The notes: generated by a model not told the origin, from the letters alone. Shown: positions 15,489-25,216, counted from the first letter of the stretch. The stretch is 44,567 nucleotides of DNA from Paenibacillus jilunlii (GCF_900102965.1 NZ_FNGM01000027.1:36078-80644), one strand, 5' to 3'. Numbers and translations are program-made.

Positions 15489-17777
15489 ATGGTTGCTCCT
15501 AAACGGGACAGCAATGGGGAAGAGAAGAAAGAGAGAAGGATGAAATTGACAAAGAAAAATAAGACCAGCAAGAAACCGCCGTCAAACGTCCAGAAATCTG
15601 AGGCAAACCTGGCAAATGCAGAACAGGCAGCAGTTAAGGAAGCGGTCTCAGCCAACCCAAAAGGCTCTGCCTTGTCCTTCAAGGGAGTGCTGCATGGCTC
15701 AGTTCGTCAGGTCAAGAGAGTGAACCCGAATAAGTCGGTTGGGGTGAAGCTGTTCCTGATCTTTTTATCCTCAATTGTAGTAGTTGTACTGGCTCTAGGG
15801 CTGTTGTCCTATAATAAGGCTAAAAACACGATTAAAGAAAATGTGTCGGAAGCGAACCGCCAGACTATTATTCAGACCTCGGAGAAGCTTGATATTACGC
15901 TAAAACAATATGAGAGTCTTGCGATGCAGCTCTTTTTTGACCCGCAGATGCAGAATAATCTGACAGACCTGGTGTCTGCATCGTCAAGTTATGATAAATT
16001 CGTGGCTACGGATGCGATCAGTAAGAAGCTTTCCAGCCAAACGACTACGGATTCTAATATCGTTGCGATTACACTGGTTCCAACATCCACGGATTACGAT
16101 ATCGTTTCAAGCGGAAGCTCCGGCATGAAGCTGGACGGCGTCAGAGACCAGGAATGGTACAAGACAGCGGTTGCAAATGCCGAAAACTACCAGAGCTACT
16201 ATTCGAAAGAAGCCAAATCCGCACAGAACTATTGGTTCCCTACGGCTGTAGCAGGAGAAAACGGGAAAAACTTTGCGATGGTCAGAGCGCTTAAAAACCT
16301 CGGAGCCAATTCAGGCTATGTCATTCTGCTTGAACTGAAGAATACCCTGCTGGAGGAAGCTTTTGACAGTGTTACCCTTGGGGATGGTTCCCGGATTCAG
16401 CTCGTTGCCCCGGACGGGACGGTGGTTGCTTCGTCCAATCCTGAAGAGGATGGCAAAGCATCAGAGCTTGGATTTATTAAGGAGAGCAAAACTAGCAATA
16501 AGAGCGAGGATGCCGAAGATGCAAACGGAGAAGATGTTCTGGCGGTCTACAGTCCCATGGTCAAAGCGGACTGGAAGCTGGCAGGCATTGTTCCTACCGG
16601 TGAGCTGGTGAAGGCGGCTACTCCAATCCTGTTCACCACCTTCCTGGCCGCCATAGCTGCAGCGGTGCTGGCCGTTCTGGTCGGGATTGTGATGGTGCGG
16701 ATGATCGCCCGGCCGCTGGCCCGGTTGAAGGATCTGATGGTCGAAGGCGCAAAGGGCGACCTGAGCGTACGCACCGAATATGTATCCAAGGATGAAATCG
16801 GTGAATTGTCTGCGTCCTTTAATACGATGATGGAGCGGATCACGGAACTCGTTGCCCAGACAACGGATACGGCCCGTGAAGTGCTGGAAACCGCAGGCGA
16901 GCTTGGCGATGCTTCCCGCAAGACAGCAATCTCCGCGAAGGAAATCGCTGCAGCGACCGAAGAGATTGCCGGCGGTGCAGGAAGTCTGGCTCAGGAGGCC
17001 GAGCGCGGCAATGAGCTTACCGATTTGATTGGAACTCAAATGCAGAGTGTCATCGCCGCAAATGCCGAGATGGATGAGGCCGCACGCGGAGTGGGAGAAG
17101 CCAGCGGCCAGGGGGCGAAGCAGCTGGAAGAGCTGCTGACGCAGACCAGCCGCACCGGAGAGATGACCACTGCGCTGGTTGACCGGGTCAATAATCTGAA
17201 AGAAACAGTATCCTCGGTCATCAAAGTGCTGGACGTGATGAAGAACATCACGCAGCAGACGAACATCCTGTCGCTCAATGCCACGATAGAGGCAGCAAGA
17301 GCCGGTGAAGCGGGACGCGGATTTATGGTCGTTGCCGATGAGGTCCGCCAATTGGCCGACCAGTCCAAACAGTCCATTGCCGTTGTAGCCGGAATTACCG
17401 ATAAAATTATTACTGAAATGAATGAGACAGTGGCCGTATTGTCAGAGGTTGCACCGCTCTTTAAGCAGCAGATGACCTCGGTGAAGAGCACCAGCGAGAT
17501 CTTTGTATCCGTACAAGGTCAAATGGATGATTTCATCTCCAGCCTGGAGTCGGTTACCGGGGCTATCGACAGCCTGAATCATTCCCAGGGTGTCTTGTCC
17601 GATGCCATGAGTAATGTTAGCGCGGTGGCACAGCAATCTTCTGCCACCTCGGAAGAGGTTGCTTCCCTGAGCAATGAACAGCAGAATGTGAGTGATCAGC
17701 TCGTTGCGCTGTCCGGCAAACTGGAAGGCGCCTCAACCCAGCTGAAGGACAAGCTGTCACTGTTTACAATCAAATAG
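15489..17777 (+). CDS. Methyl-accepting chemotaxis protein
   Basis: 762 residues. A Lys-rich cytoplasmic N-terminus of about 85 residues is unusual in length. TM1 spans about 87-107 and an extracellular dCache-type sensor about 110-375. TM2 spans about 378-402 and HAMP about 403-455. The long signalling coiled coil has the conserved tip NILSLNATIEAARAGEAGRG near 592-611. It detects a ligand outside and controls CheA. ATG 15489 follows AGGTGA by six bases. The sigma-D promoter is upstream and a terminator is at 17807. It is paralogous to the protein encoded at 36083. The ligand is unknown; its place beside mannan genes suggests a sugar or binding protein. Confidence 0.95.
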   Translation: MVAPKRDSNGEEKKERRMKLTKKNKTSKKPPSNVQKSEANLANAEQAAVKEAVSANPKGSALSFKGVLHGSVRQVKRVNPNKSVGVKLFLIFLSSIVVVVLALGLLSYNKAKNTIKENVSEANRQTIIQTSEKLDITLKQYESLAMQLFFDPQMQNNLTDLVSASSSYDKFVATDAISKKLSSQTTTDSNIVAITLVPTSTDYDIVSSGSSGMKLDGVRDQEWYKTAVANAENYQSYYSKEAKSAQNYWFPTAVAGENGKNFAMVRALKNLGANSGYVILLELKNTLLEEAFDSVTLGDGSRIQLVAPDGTVVASSNPEEDGKASELGFIKESKTSNKSEDAEDANGEDVLAVYSPMVKADWKLAGIVPTGELVKAATPILFTTFLAAIAAAVLAVLVGIVMVRMIARPLARLKDLMVEGAKGDLSVRTEYVSKDEIGELSASFNTMMERITELVAQTTDTAREVLETAGELGDASRKTAISAKEIAAATEEIAGGAGSLAQEAERGNELTDLIGTQMQSVIAANAEMDEAARGVGEASGQGAKQLEELLTQTSRTGEMTTALVDRVNNLKETVSSVIKVLDVMKNITQQTNILSLNATIEAARAGEAGRGFMVVADEVRQLADQSKQSIAVVAGITDKIITEMNETVAVLSEVAPLFKQQMTSVKSTSEIFVSVQGQMDDFISSLESVTGAIDSLNHSQGVLSDAMSNVSAVAQQSSATSEEVASLSNEQQNVSDQLVALSGKLEGASTQLKDKLSLFTIK

Positions 17778-17806
17778 AGATCAAGGAGTCCGGAACCCTT
17801 GTCCTG

Positions 17807-17846
17807 AAGCGTCCCGCAGCCAGCAACTGGCGGCGGGACGCTTTTG
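17807..17846 (+). terminator. Terminator of the first chemoreceptor gene
   Basis: A perfect 11-bp stem AAGCGTCCCGC (17807-17817) with 17833-17843, an inner CCAG/CTGG stem, and TTTTG after it. Confidence 0.85.
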
Positions 17847-17882
17847 TATGACAGGACCGCCGTATCGGCTGAAGTAAATTCC

Positions 17883-17911
17883 TTGTACATCGGCAGACTA
17901 ACACGTATAAT
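17883..17911 (+). promoter_or_regulatory. Promoter of the sensor kinase operon
   Basis: TTGTAC (17883-17888) and a perfect TATAAT (17906-17911) with a 17-bp spacer. The predicted start point near 17918 falls inside the TTTTGTTAG repeat. Confidence 0.7.
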
Positions 17912-17913
17912 TA

Positions 17914-17933
17914 TTTTGTTAGGTAATTGTTAT
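17914..17933 (+). promoter_or_regulatory. Direct-repeat operator candidate (TTTTGTTAG / AATTGTTAT)
   Basis: Two copies of the motif with their central G bases 11 bp apart (17918 and 17929). The same pair with the same spacing lies at 30152-30171 before the solute-binding protein gene. It sits over the predicted transcription start, so a bound protein would be expected to repress or modulate here. Confidence 0.5.
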
Positions 17934-17981
17934 GTTGTATGGAATTAGTTAGGTTAATGCAGAAACGAGGAGAAGGACCCA

Positions 17982-19853
17982 ATGAAAGCAAAACGCAGTC
18001 ACAGCTGGTGGTCCTACATCGGAGACATGGCCATGGAACGCAAGCTGCTCCTGGTCTTTCTGATTATTATTACGCTTCCGCTTTCGGTCATCAGTGTGAT
18101 CAGCTTCAAAAGTTATTCCGAATCGATACAGGCGAACACCGTAGCCTATTCGGAAAAGCTGATTGATCAGATGATGGATTCCATAGATGACTATATAGAG
18201 GATATGAAACGGATTTCGTCCATGCCGGCATATGTTAACGATATCAAGCAGAACCTGATCCGCTCGAACCGCTATTATGAACAAAAGCAGATGATGGACA
18301 GCAAGGGAGGCAGCACCCAAGTGGCTCCCGGCGACTTCGATCTGCTGCTGTCCATTCAGCGGGGCATTGAGGGCAATATTTCTTTTATTAACAATATTAA
18401 GCGGGGTACCAATTCCGTGTATATTTTCGACGGGTACGGCAATGGATATTATTCTGCCAAGGACGGCGGCGTCCGGCTGGATCTGGAGCAGAGCTACAAG
18501 TTCTGGAGCGGGCAGTCGAGGGATTCCAGCGGCGAGGCGCTGCTCTTTGGCACTCAGGCGTACACAAGCAATCTGCAGAGCACCCGTTATGCCTTTACTG
18601 TTGTCCGCAAAATTGTCGACGGGCTGTGGAATCCGATTGGACTCATTGCAGTCGAAGCCAACGTCAGCAACCTGGAAAATCAAGTGGCTGAGCTGGATAC
18701 CGTAACCCATGGGAAGTCAATCATTGTGGATGAGGACGGCAAAGTGATATATGACAGCAGCCAGAAGCTCCTGACCACCGATATATCCCGTACGAACCTG
18801 TTCCGGCAGGCAGCGGGCAATGCCGGAAGCTTTTATGATACCGTATCCGGCAAGGAACGGCTTAATATTTATTCAAGCTCTGCCAAGACCAACTGGAAAG
18901 TCATCATATCTATTCCTGTGGATGAGCTGACCCGCGGGGTGAAGCTTACCCGGAATGCTACCTTTGCCGCAACCCTAATTATTATTGTGCTGGCACTGAT
19001 CATTTCGATCATCCTGTCCTTTGCTCTGACGAAGCCGCTGACCCAAATGATCCAGCTGATGAAAAGAGTGCAGAACGGCGACCTGGATGTGACTTTCCGC
19101 GTCAGACGCCGGGATGAGATCGGCCTGCTGGGCCATCAATTCAATAGGATGCTTGCCCGCATCCGGCAGCTGATTCAGGATATCTACCGGATTGAAGAGC
19201 AGAAAAAGGAAGCAGAGCTGCAGGCACTGCAGAGCCAGATCAATCCGCATTTTATCTACAACACACTGGAGTCTATCCGTATGACCGCAGAGATCAATGA
19301 TGACGTGGAAGCCGCCGATATGGTCTCCATTCTGGGCAAGCTCCTGCGTTACAGCACCAGTGATCTGTCGGGGACTACAACCATGAAGCAAGAGCTGCTG
19401 TATGTCCGCAATTATGTTGAACTGCTGGGCTGCCGCTATCCCGGAAGGTTTGTGCTGCAGATCGATGTTCCCGCGGCGCTGGACAATTACTCCATGATTA
19501 AGCTGGTATTTCAGCCGATTATTGAGAATGCGGCCTATCACGGACTGGATGACACGAAACCCCGGATGCATTTGAGCATCACCTGTGAAGTCACAGAGCA
19601 GAAGCTTCTGTTCCATATCCGCGACGATGGCTGCGGAATGGAGCAGGCCACGCTGGACAAGCTTAATGACAGCCTGAAGCATGAGATGCCTCCGAAGAAG
19701 AGTATCAATGGGGGGATTGGCATGAAAAATGTACATCAGCGGATACAGCTGCACTATGGAGCGGCCTATGGCATTGAGGTCTTTAGCAGGCCTGGCGAAG
19801 GGACGGACGTTATTTTATCCCTGCCTCTGCAGGTCCAGGGCGCCATGGAATGA
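17982..19853 (+). CDS. YesM-type two-component sensor histidine kinase
   Basis: 623 residues. TM1 spans about 22-42, an extracellular dCache-like sensor about 45-325, TM2 about 328-350 and HAMP about 350-400. The His_kinase domain has the phospho-acceptor His423 in QINPHFIYNTLESIR. The ATPase domain has the N box PIIENAAYHG near 512, DDGCGM near 548 and GGIGMKNVHQRI near 577. YesM-type kinases pair with AraC-type YesN regulators. No regulator gene adjoins it; the nearest is at 26464. GAGGAGAAGG precedes the ATG. The stop is 27 bp before a solute-binding lipoprotein gene, suggesting a joint sensing unit. Confidence 0.93.
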   Translation: MKAKRSHSWWSYIGDMAMERKLLLVFLIIITLPLSVISVISFKSYSESIQANTVAYSEKLIDQMMDSIDDYIEDMKRISSMPAYVNDIKQNLIRSNRYYEQKQMMDSKGGSTQVAPGDFDLLLSIQRGIEGNISFINNIKRGTNSVYIFDGYGNGYYSAKDGGVRLDLEQSYKFWSGQSRDSSGEALLFGTQAYTSNLQSTRYAFTVVRKIVDGLWNPIGLIAVEANVSNLENQVAELDTVTHGKSIIVDEDGKVIYDSSQKLLTTDISRTNLFRQAAGNAGSFYDTVSGKERLNIYSSSAKTNWKVIISIPVDELTRGVKLTRNATFAATLIIIVLALIISIILSFALTKPLTQMIQLMKRVQNGDLDVTFRVRRRDEIGLLGHQFNRMLARIRQLIQDIYRIEEQKKEAELQALQSQINPHFIYNTLESIRMTAEINDDVEAADMVSILGKLLRYSTSDLSGTTTMKQELLYVRNYVELLGCRYPGRFVLQIDVPAALDNYSMIKLVFQPIIENAAYHGLDDTKPRMHLSITCEVTEQKLLFHIRDDGCGMEQATLDKLNDSLKHEMPPKKSINGGIGMKNVHQRIQLHYGAAYGIEVFSRPGEGTDVILSLPLQVQGAME

Positions 19854-19880
19854 AGGGAAGAGAATAGAGGAGGAATCCGC

Positions 19881-21206
19881 TTGAAACGGAGGAAGTTACG
19901 TTGGCCCATGCTTACCATCCTGGTGCTGCTCCTGCTGTCGGCCGGTTGTGACAGCCGCAGCAATAATGAGGTTTTGCCTTCGCCGTCTCCTGGCACCGGT
20001 GAGAGCCTGTCCGAATTGTCCGGGACCATTGTGATGCTGACGAACCGGATTGATCTGATTGAGGATGGGACTTTCCAAAGCTATGCCGATGAGTTCAAGA
20101 AGAAATATCCGGGAGCCCAAGTGGAGTTCGAGGGTCTGTCCAACTATGCCACCGACATACTGGTCCGCCTGTCCACCAAGGATGCCGGAGATGTGCTGCT
20201 GCTTCCGGTGAATCTGCCGGCGAAGGAGCTGAGTTATTTTTTTGAACCGCTGACTGCAGAATTGGCCGCACAGGAGAAATTCACGACCTTTAACATCTAT
20301 GACGGCAAAAGATACGGGCTGTCCACAGGCTCAACTACCAGCGGTATCGTCTACAATAAGCAGGCTTTTAAAAAAGCGGGGATTGGGCGGGTGCCGCAGA
20401 CACTCGATGAATTCTACGCAGCCAGTGCCAAGCTGAAGCAGGCAGGAATCATCCCGCTGTACATGAATTACGGTGCCGTCTGGCCGCTGCGGGAATGGGG
20501 CAACAACCTTGTTAATTACATGACCGGCAATCCGGATTATCTGAACAACATGGTGCAGGAGAATCATCCCTGGAAAATTGACAATGAATGGGGCCAAGCG
20601 ATTGCGATCGCCCGGACGATGGTTGCCAAAGGGTACGTGGAGGACCAGCTCTTCTCCAACAATTGGGAGATTTCCAAGACGAAGCTGGCTAAAGGGGAAG
20701 CGGGGATGTACCTGCAGGGGAACTGGACAATCCGCCAGATTCTGGATGCCGGTGCGAAGTCTGAGGATATAGGCTTTTTCCCGTTTCCGTATGATAACAA
20801 GCCTACCCACTACGCAGCGCTGAATCCCGATTGGTTCATCGGGGTCAGCAAATTCAGCAAGAATAAGGAGCTGGCCATGGCTTGGGTGGAGTATTTTTTA
20901 AAAAAGACCTCCTATACAGCGAATTTCCTTCCTACCGACAGCTCGGAAGACCCAGCCTTGCCGCAATACAGCGAGTTTCTCTCCTATCATCCCAAGCTGG
21001 TTGAGGCTACTGTGCAGACGGATGCCTTTATCGATATGGCGAACCGGGCGAAGCTGTCCTTCTGGTCGGGCGATTATATTCAGGAGCTGCTCGCCGCGCC
21101 GGATTTGCAGAAATCTTTTGACGAATTAAATGAGAAATGGAAGGAAGCGCGGGAGGGACAGCAAGCTTCTCACGAGCCGCAGGCGGCTGCCGTGCAATCA
21201 AGATAA
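19881..21206 (+). CDS. Extracellular solute-binding lipoprotein, probable kinase accessory
   Basis: 441 residues. The signal peptide has the lipobox LLSAGC with Cys23. The mature part is a family 1 sugar-binding protein (GTIVMLTNRIDL, YADEFKKKYPGAQVEFEGL, GDVLLLPVNL, YFFEPL, GIVYNKQAFKKAGI, GEAGMYLQGNW). It is clearly related to the binding protein at 30214, which shares the LSNY, GDVLLLP and FFEPL blocks. It has no permease neighbours and sits between a sensor kinase and a LacI gene, so I infer that it presents ligand to the kinase rather than to a transporter. The TTG start at 19881 has GGAGGAAT nine bases upstream. Confidence 0.88.
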   Translation: MKRRKLRWPMLTILVLLLLSAGCDSRSNNEVLPSPSPGTGESLSELSGTIVMLTNRIDLIEDGTFQSYADEFKKKYPGAQVEFEGLSNYATDILVRLSTKDAGDVLLLPVNLPAKELSYFFEPLTAELAAQEKFTTFNIYDGKRYGLSTGSTTSGIVYNKQAFKKAGIGRVPQTLDEFYAASAKLKQAGIIPLYMNYGAVWPLREWGNNLVNYMTGNPDYLNNMVQENHPWKIDNEWGQAIAIARTMVAKGYVEDQLFSNNWEISKTKLAKGEAGMYLQGNWTIRQILDAGAKSEDIGFFPFPYDNKPTHYAALNPDWFIGVSKFSKNKELAMAWVEYFLKKTSYTANFLPTDSSEDPALPQYSEFLSYHPKLVEATVQTDAFIDMANRAKLSFWSGDYIQELLAAPDLQKSFDELNEKWKEAREGQQASHEPQAAAVQSR

Positions 21207-21224
21207 ATTGTGGAGGTATTTCCA

Positions 21225-22289
21225 ATGGCAAAAAAAGTGACCATGCAAAAAATCGCCGACCATCTCGGCGTCTCCAAGTTTGTTGTCTCCAAATCACTCT
21301 CCGGCAAAGGAGGCGTTAACGAAACCACCCGGGAGCGGGTTATTCAGGCTGCATCGCAGCTGGGGTATTTCACGCAGAAAAATGCTTATGTGCAAAATGT
21401 TAAACGTCCGTCCCTAGCGGCCGGCAGTGACCGCAATAAGCAGTCGGTGCTTGTGCTGATGCCGAATATCCGGTCGCAGACCCAGGATTCCCTCTACTGG
21501 GGCAAAATCGTCGACGGCATTGCGCTGGCGCTTGATCAAGTAGGTTTGGGGATGGTGATTGTTTCGGAGCACCGCGCTGATAATTTTATCAATATTCTAA
21601 ATCCTAACGGGCTGCTCGGTCTGGTAGGGGTGGGGCAGATTTCCACCTCCCTCCTGCTGGAGGTTCACCGCATCGGGCTGCCGATGGTACTGATTGACCA
21701 TGAGGACCCGCTGATTCCCAGCGATACCGTGTTCGCCAACAATATCGACTCCATGACCCGGCTGAGCAACCATCTGATGGGCATCGGGCATACGTTGTTT
21801 CATTTTATCGGCAATATCCGCTACTCGCGCAGCTTCCGTGACCGCTGGATCGGCTTCCGCAGTGCGCTGGAAGAGAACGATATGAACACTCCGGCTGGCG
21901 ATGATGAGATGCTGGTGCTGGAGGGGATGGAGGACGGCACGTTCCGCAACGATTTCAGGCTCTGGATAGCCAAGCGCAAAAAAGCCAAAACCCTCCCCAG
22001 CGCACTCGTCTGTGCCAACGACTCCACGGCGCTCATCGTCAGTGAAGTGCTGAGGGAGGAAGGCATAGCCATTCCTGCTGACATTTCAGTAACGGGCTTT
22101 GACAATATTGAGGATGCCATGCGGGGGATTCCGCCGCTCACCACCGTGCATGTGCCGAAGGAAGCTATGGGCCGTGCCGCCGTGGAGAAGCTGCTGAACC
22201 GGATTCAGAACCCGTCTGCACCGCTGGAGAAGATTCTGATCGCTGCCGATATTGTTCACCGGGATTCGGTGGCGGCTCCGCGGAAGTAG
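21225..22289 (+). CDS. LacI family transcriptional regulator
   Basis: 354 residues. The N-terminal LacI helix-turn-helix and hinge read VTMQKIADHLGVSKFVVSKS, followed by a periplasmic-binding-like effector domain (VLVLMPNIRSQ, FIGNIRYSRSFRDRW, ALVCANDSTALIV, VTGFDNIEDA). It is the last gene of the kinase/binding-protein operon, 18 bp after the lipoprotein stop. ATG 21225 is preceded by GGAGG at eight bases; an upstream GTG at 21210 would overlap it. It probably responds to a manno-oligosaccharide or breakdown product. The effector is inferred from context only. Confidence 0.92.
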   Translation: MAKKVTMQKIADHLGVSKFVVSKSLSGKGGVNETTRERVIQAASQLGYFTQKNAYVQNVKRPSLAAGSDRNKQSVLVLMPNIRSQTQDSLYWGKIVDGIALALDQVGLGMVIVSEHRADNFINILNPNGLLGLVGVGQISTSLLLEVHRIGLPMVLIDHEDPLIPSDTVFANNIDSMTRLSNHLMGIGHTLFHFIGNIRYSRSFRDRWIGFRSALEENDMNTPAGDDEMLVLEGMEDGTFRNDFRLWIAKRKKAKTLPSALVCANDSTALIVSEVLREEGIAIPADISVTGFDNIEDAMRGIPPLTTVHVPKEAMGRAAVEKLLNRIQNPSAPLEKILIAADIVHRDSVAAPRK

Positions 22290-22351
22290 CTTTGTTAACT
22301 TCGGATGGGATGCCGGCATGACCTACGACACATAAGATGCCGGATAGCCGA

Positions 22352-22538
22352 TCTGCTGCAAAAAGTGCAATAGAAACGTCCGATTTTGCTGCTAAAAGTA
22401 AATCTATTGTATTCTGTACAATAGAATTCTGCCGAACAGCCGTTATTGGCGCGTTTTACGGATTTTGGCTGTACGAAGTGCAATAGAATCAACTAATTAA
22501 AGCAGCAGGCCGAAATCTGTTGCACCAAATACAGCAGA
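22352..22538. repeat. Palindrome array B: four 23-bp units, 187 bp
   Basis: Units at 22352, 22403, 22465 and 22516, each with a 9-bp left arm, 5-nt loop and 9-bp right arm. The unit at 22403-22425 is a perfect inverted repeat (TCTATTGTA / TACAATAGA, loop TTCTG). The others carry mostly transition changes (A/G, T/C). Gaps between units are 28, 39 and 28 bp. The array lies between the convergent lacI and GH130_1 genes. Array C at 34825 has the same unit count, gaps and total length. Confidence 0.85.
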
Positions 22539-22766
22539 TGATGCATGAGCCTCAACGGTTTTGGGTGAATTCTGGCTGAAGGAACTGTGCAAGCAGGAAC
22601 GGAAGCGGAGCACCGGACTCTGACCAGTCCACCATGCGCGCGATATACGCACAGCGATTCAGCACAACGCGATCTGGGCGATTGAACTGACATTCGTCAG
22701 AAGAATTCCAAGACTACAATGGTATTTTTCAGTTGTACATAATCTATAGTGATAGCTTCTGACCCA
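22539..22766. other. Intergenic, nothing recognised
   Basis: Between palindrome array B and the GH130_1 terminator. A short minus-strand frame (22493-22693) has no recognisable protein similarity or ribosome binding site. Confidence 0.4.
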
Positions 22767-22807
22767 TAAAAAGGCAGCCCCCGTGGATTTCCACAAGGGC
22801 CGCCTTT
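22767..22807 (-). terminator. Terminator of the mannan catabolic operon
   Basis: AAAAGGCGGCCC pairs with GGGGGCTGCCTTTT around a GTGG/CCAC inner stem. On the minus strand TTTTT follows. The plus strand also ends in TTTT, so it may work in both directions for the convergent lacI operon. Confidence 0.8.
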
Positions 22808-22820
22808 TATTTCTGGAAAT

Positions 22821-23996
22821 TTACTTCAACTGCAAATTCCGGTCGATCAAAGCAATCCGCTGCTGCACGCAAGCATAGGAACGAAGCGGGTCTTCCGGGG
22901 TATTAAGGACATAATCCAGCATCTGGTCAACCGTTGTGGTGGCGACATGGATGCGGGTGTCAGATGATGCGTAATAGATGTAAATGTCTCCGTTGCCGCG
23001 TGCGATCACGCCGTTGCAGAAGACAACGTTGGATACATCGCCGACACGCTCTTCACCATCCGGAGCGATGAAGTGTCCGCCTGGTGCGTGCGTGACCTTG
23101 TTAGGCTCCTCTAGATCGGACAGGAAGGCGTACAGCACATAGCGCAGTCCGGCAGCGGTGTTGCGGACGCCGTGGGCGATATGCAGCCAGCCGCGGGGCG
23201 TTTTGATGGGCGCCGGACCTTGGCCGTTCTTCACTTCTTTGATCGTGTGGTAATAGCGCTGGTCCATGATGGATTCGCTTGTAATTACAGCATTTTCGAT
23301 CGTATCGGATAGTCCCCAGCCGATGCCGCCGCCGGAACCGGCGTCGATAAAGCCATCCTGTGGCCGGGTATAGAAGGCATACTTGCCGTCTACAAACTCA
23401 GGGTGCAGCACTACGTTGCGCTGCTGTGCGGATCCCGTCTTCAGGTCAGCGAGGCGTTCCCAGGTCTTCAGATCCTTGGTGCGGGTAATGCCGCACTGGG
23501 CAACTGCGCTGGACAGGTCGCCATGCGGGGCATCCGGATCTTTGCGTTCGGTGCAGAACAGGCCGTAAATCCAGCCGTCGGCATGCTTCACGAGGCGCAT
23601 GTCATACACGTTGATGTCCGGGTCCTCAGTTTCAGGAAGCACTACAGGATGATCCCAAAAGCGGAAGCCATCCACACCGCTGTCACTCTCGGCAACAGCA
23701 AAGAAGGATTTGCGGTCATTGCCTTCTACCCGGGCTACAATGTAGAACTTGCCGTCCAGTTCAATGGCACCAGGGTTGAAGATGCCGTTAACCCCGATTC
23801 TTTCCGCAAAATAAGGGTTGGTCTCCGGATTGAAGTCGTAGCGCCAGATCAGCGGTGCATGCTCAGCAGTCAGCAGCGGATACTGGTAGCGGTCGTAGAT
23901 GCCGTTGCCGTAGGGAACCTTTTCATTTTTGCGCCCGATCAGCGCCTCATAGCGTTCAGTCAGCTTCTGTTTGCGTTCTTGAAAGAGGGTAGTCAT
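22821..23996 (-). CDS. GH130_1 4-O-beta-D-mannosyl-D-glucose phosphorylase
   Basis: 391 residues of GH130. The enzyme splits Man-beta-1,4-Glc with phosphate to mannose 1-phosphate and glucose in the cytosol. NPGAIELDGKFYIVARVEG and DINVYDMRLVKHADGW are family hallmarks, with Asp132 the expected general acid. Other blocks are FCTERKDPDAPHG, NVVLHPEFVDGKYAFYTRP and NGQGPAPIKTPRGWLHI. The start ATG overlaps the epimerase stop (TAATG), so it is translationally coupled to the gene that supplies its substrate. Length and the N-terminal 70 residues fit subfamily 1 rather than the shorter GH130_2 protein at 33609. Confidence 0.92.
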   Translation of the reverse strand: MTTLFQERKQKLTERYEALIGRKNEKVPYGNGIYDRYQYPLLTAEHAPLIWRYDFNPETNPYFAERIGVNGIFNPGAIELDGKFYIVARVEGNDRKSFFAVAESDSGVDGFRFWDHPVVLPETEDPDINVYDMRLVKHADGWIYGLFCTERKDPDAPHGDLSSAVAQCGITRTKDLKTWERLADLKTGSAQQRNVVLHPEFVDGKYAFYTRPQDGFIDAGSGGGIGWGLSDTIENAVITSESIMDQRYYHTIKEVKNGQGPAPIKTPRGWLHIAHGVRNTAAGLRYVLYAFLSDLEEPNKVTHAPGGHFIAPDGEERVGDVSNVVFCNGVIARGNGDIYIYYASSDTRIHVATTTVDQMLDYVLNTPEDPLRSYACVQQRIALIDRNLQLK

Positions 23997-25216
23997 TATT
24001 TTGTCTCCTTTATAGTGGAATTCTGGGTAAGCCGCCCGATCATTTCGAAGCAGGCTCTGCTGTTATGGTAAGGGCATTTCCAGGCGCTGACCTTGGGCCC
24101 ATGGGCCAGTGGCTGCAGCGCTTCATCAACGCCCCAGTACCATTCGCCAAGCTTGTGGTCTACGATATATTGGTCGGTAAAAATCCAGGCGTTCTCCGCA
24201 GCTTCCAGGAACCGTGTCTCATGGGTCAGCTGATAGGCGTTGTAGAAGCCGACAACGGCTTCGGCCTGCGGCCACCAGTCTCTGGACTTGTCAATGTGAC
24301 CGCTGCCGTCCGCTTCATTCCAGATACCGCCGTCTTCCGCAATGCCCTCCGCCAGCACAGCTTCAGCCATAGAGACGGCTACCTTGCGCACACGCTGCAG
24401 CAGTGCTTCATCTCCAAGCACCTCTGCAGCTTCAACCAGCAGCCAGCTGCCTTCGATGTCGTGGCCATAAGAGATGCTCTGCGATTTCACATGCCACTCT
24501 TCGTCCAGGAACAGGTGGAAATGCTTGCCGTCTGCATCGATAATATGGTCCAGCATGGTTTCGATCAGCTCCGACAGCTTGCTCTTCAGCTCCTCCGATT
24601 TCCAGACCCGGTACAGGCCGGTGTAGCCTTCCAGAACATGCAGATGGGTATTCATAGACTTCTTCTCGTTCATATCCTTGGAACTGAGACTCAGGTTCTC
24701 CGTCATCTGCCATTCGCGTGACAGAGCTTCGATATAGCCTTTATAGAGAGGATCATAGCCGTATTTCTCTACAATATGGAATAGGTCAATTGCCTGTTGC
24801 AGAGCATCACTGCGCCCGGTAGCGTGGTGAAACTCGGCCAATGCGTAGATGGCAAAAGCCTGGCCATAGATTTGCTTTTTCGGTTGGGAAGAAACCCCGC
24901 GGGCGTCCACCATCCAGAACAATCCGCCGTATTCGGTATCTGTGAAGTGCTGCGTGAGGTAGTCGTAGGCGCGTTCAGCCATAGCCAAGTATTCTGAACT
25001 GCCATATATCCGGTAAGCGCTCGCAAATGTCCAGAGGATCCGCGCATTCAGCACAAGGCTTTTCTCCGCGCCTGCTATGACATTCATCTGGTTGTCGATC
25101 TCACCGACAAAGCCGCCATGCGCTTCGTCCAGTGTGTGCTCCATCCAAAAGCCCAGGATATTACCCTTCAGCTCATTCTCCAGCTGTCTCCGCCATTCCT
25201 CAGTTGAAATCTTCAT
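23996..25216 (-). CDS. Cellobiose 2-epimerase (AGE family)
   Basis: 406 residues with an (alpha/alpha)6 barrel of the N-acylglucosamine 2-epimerase family. Cellobiose 2-epimerase converts the reducing-end sugar of beta-1,4 disaccharides between glucose and mannose, here mannobiose to mannosylglucose. Diagnostic blocks are SISYGHDIEGSWLLVEAAE near residue 250 with a catalytic His, DWWPQAEAVVGFYNAY near 310 and SAWKCPYHNSRACFE near 380. It lies between the GH113 gene (23 bp) and GH130_1 (1-bp overlap), the order of the mannan pathway. An N-acetylglucosamine or mannose epimerase is less likely given these neighbours. Confidence 0.92.
   Translation of the reverse strand: MKISTEEWRRQLENELKGNILGFWMEHTLDEAHGGFVGEIDNQMNVIAGAEKSLVLNARILWTFASAYRIYGSSEYLAMAERAYDYLTQHFTDTEYGGLFWMVDARGVSSQPKKQIYGQAFAIYALAEFHHATGRSDALQQAIDLFHIVEKYGYDPLYKGYIEALSREWQMTENLSLSSKDMNEKKSMNTHLHVLEGYTGLYRVWKSEELKSKLSELIETMLDHIIDADGKHFHLFLDEEWHVKSQSISYGHDIEGSWLLVEAAEVLGDEALLQRVRKVAVSMAEAVLAEGIAEDGGIWNEADGSGHIDKSRDWWPQAEAVVGFYNAYQLTHETRFLEAAENAWIFTDQYIVDHKLGEWYWGVDEALQPLAHGPKVSAWKCPYHNSRACFEMIGRLTQNSTIKETK

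Noticed and set aside
17858..17875. Minus-strand GCCGATAC resembling a sigma-D -10 box
   Set aside because: There is no gene on that strand downstream and no matching -35.
22352..22538. CRISPR array, suggested by four 23-bp repeats with 28-bp spacers
   Set aside because: The repeats vary and are palindromes with free loops, one gap is 39 bp, the same gaps recur in a second array with related spacer sequence, and there are no cas genes.
22493..22693. Minus-strand 66-codon frame downstream of lacI
   Set aside because: It has no ribosome site or recognisable sequence and overlaps the palindrome array.
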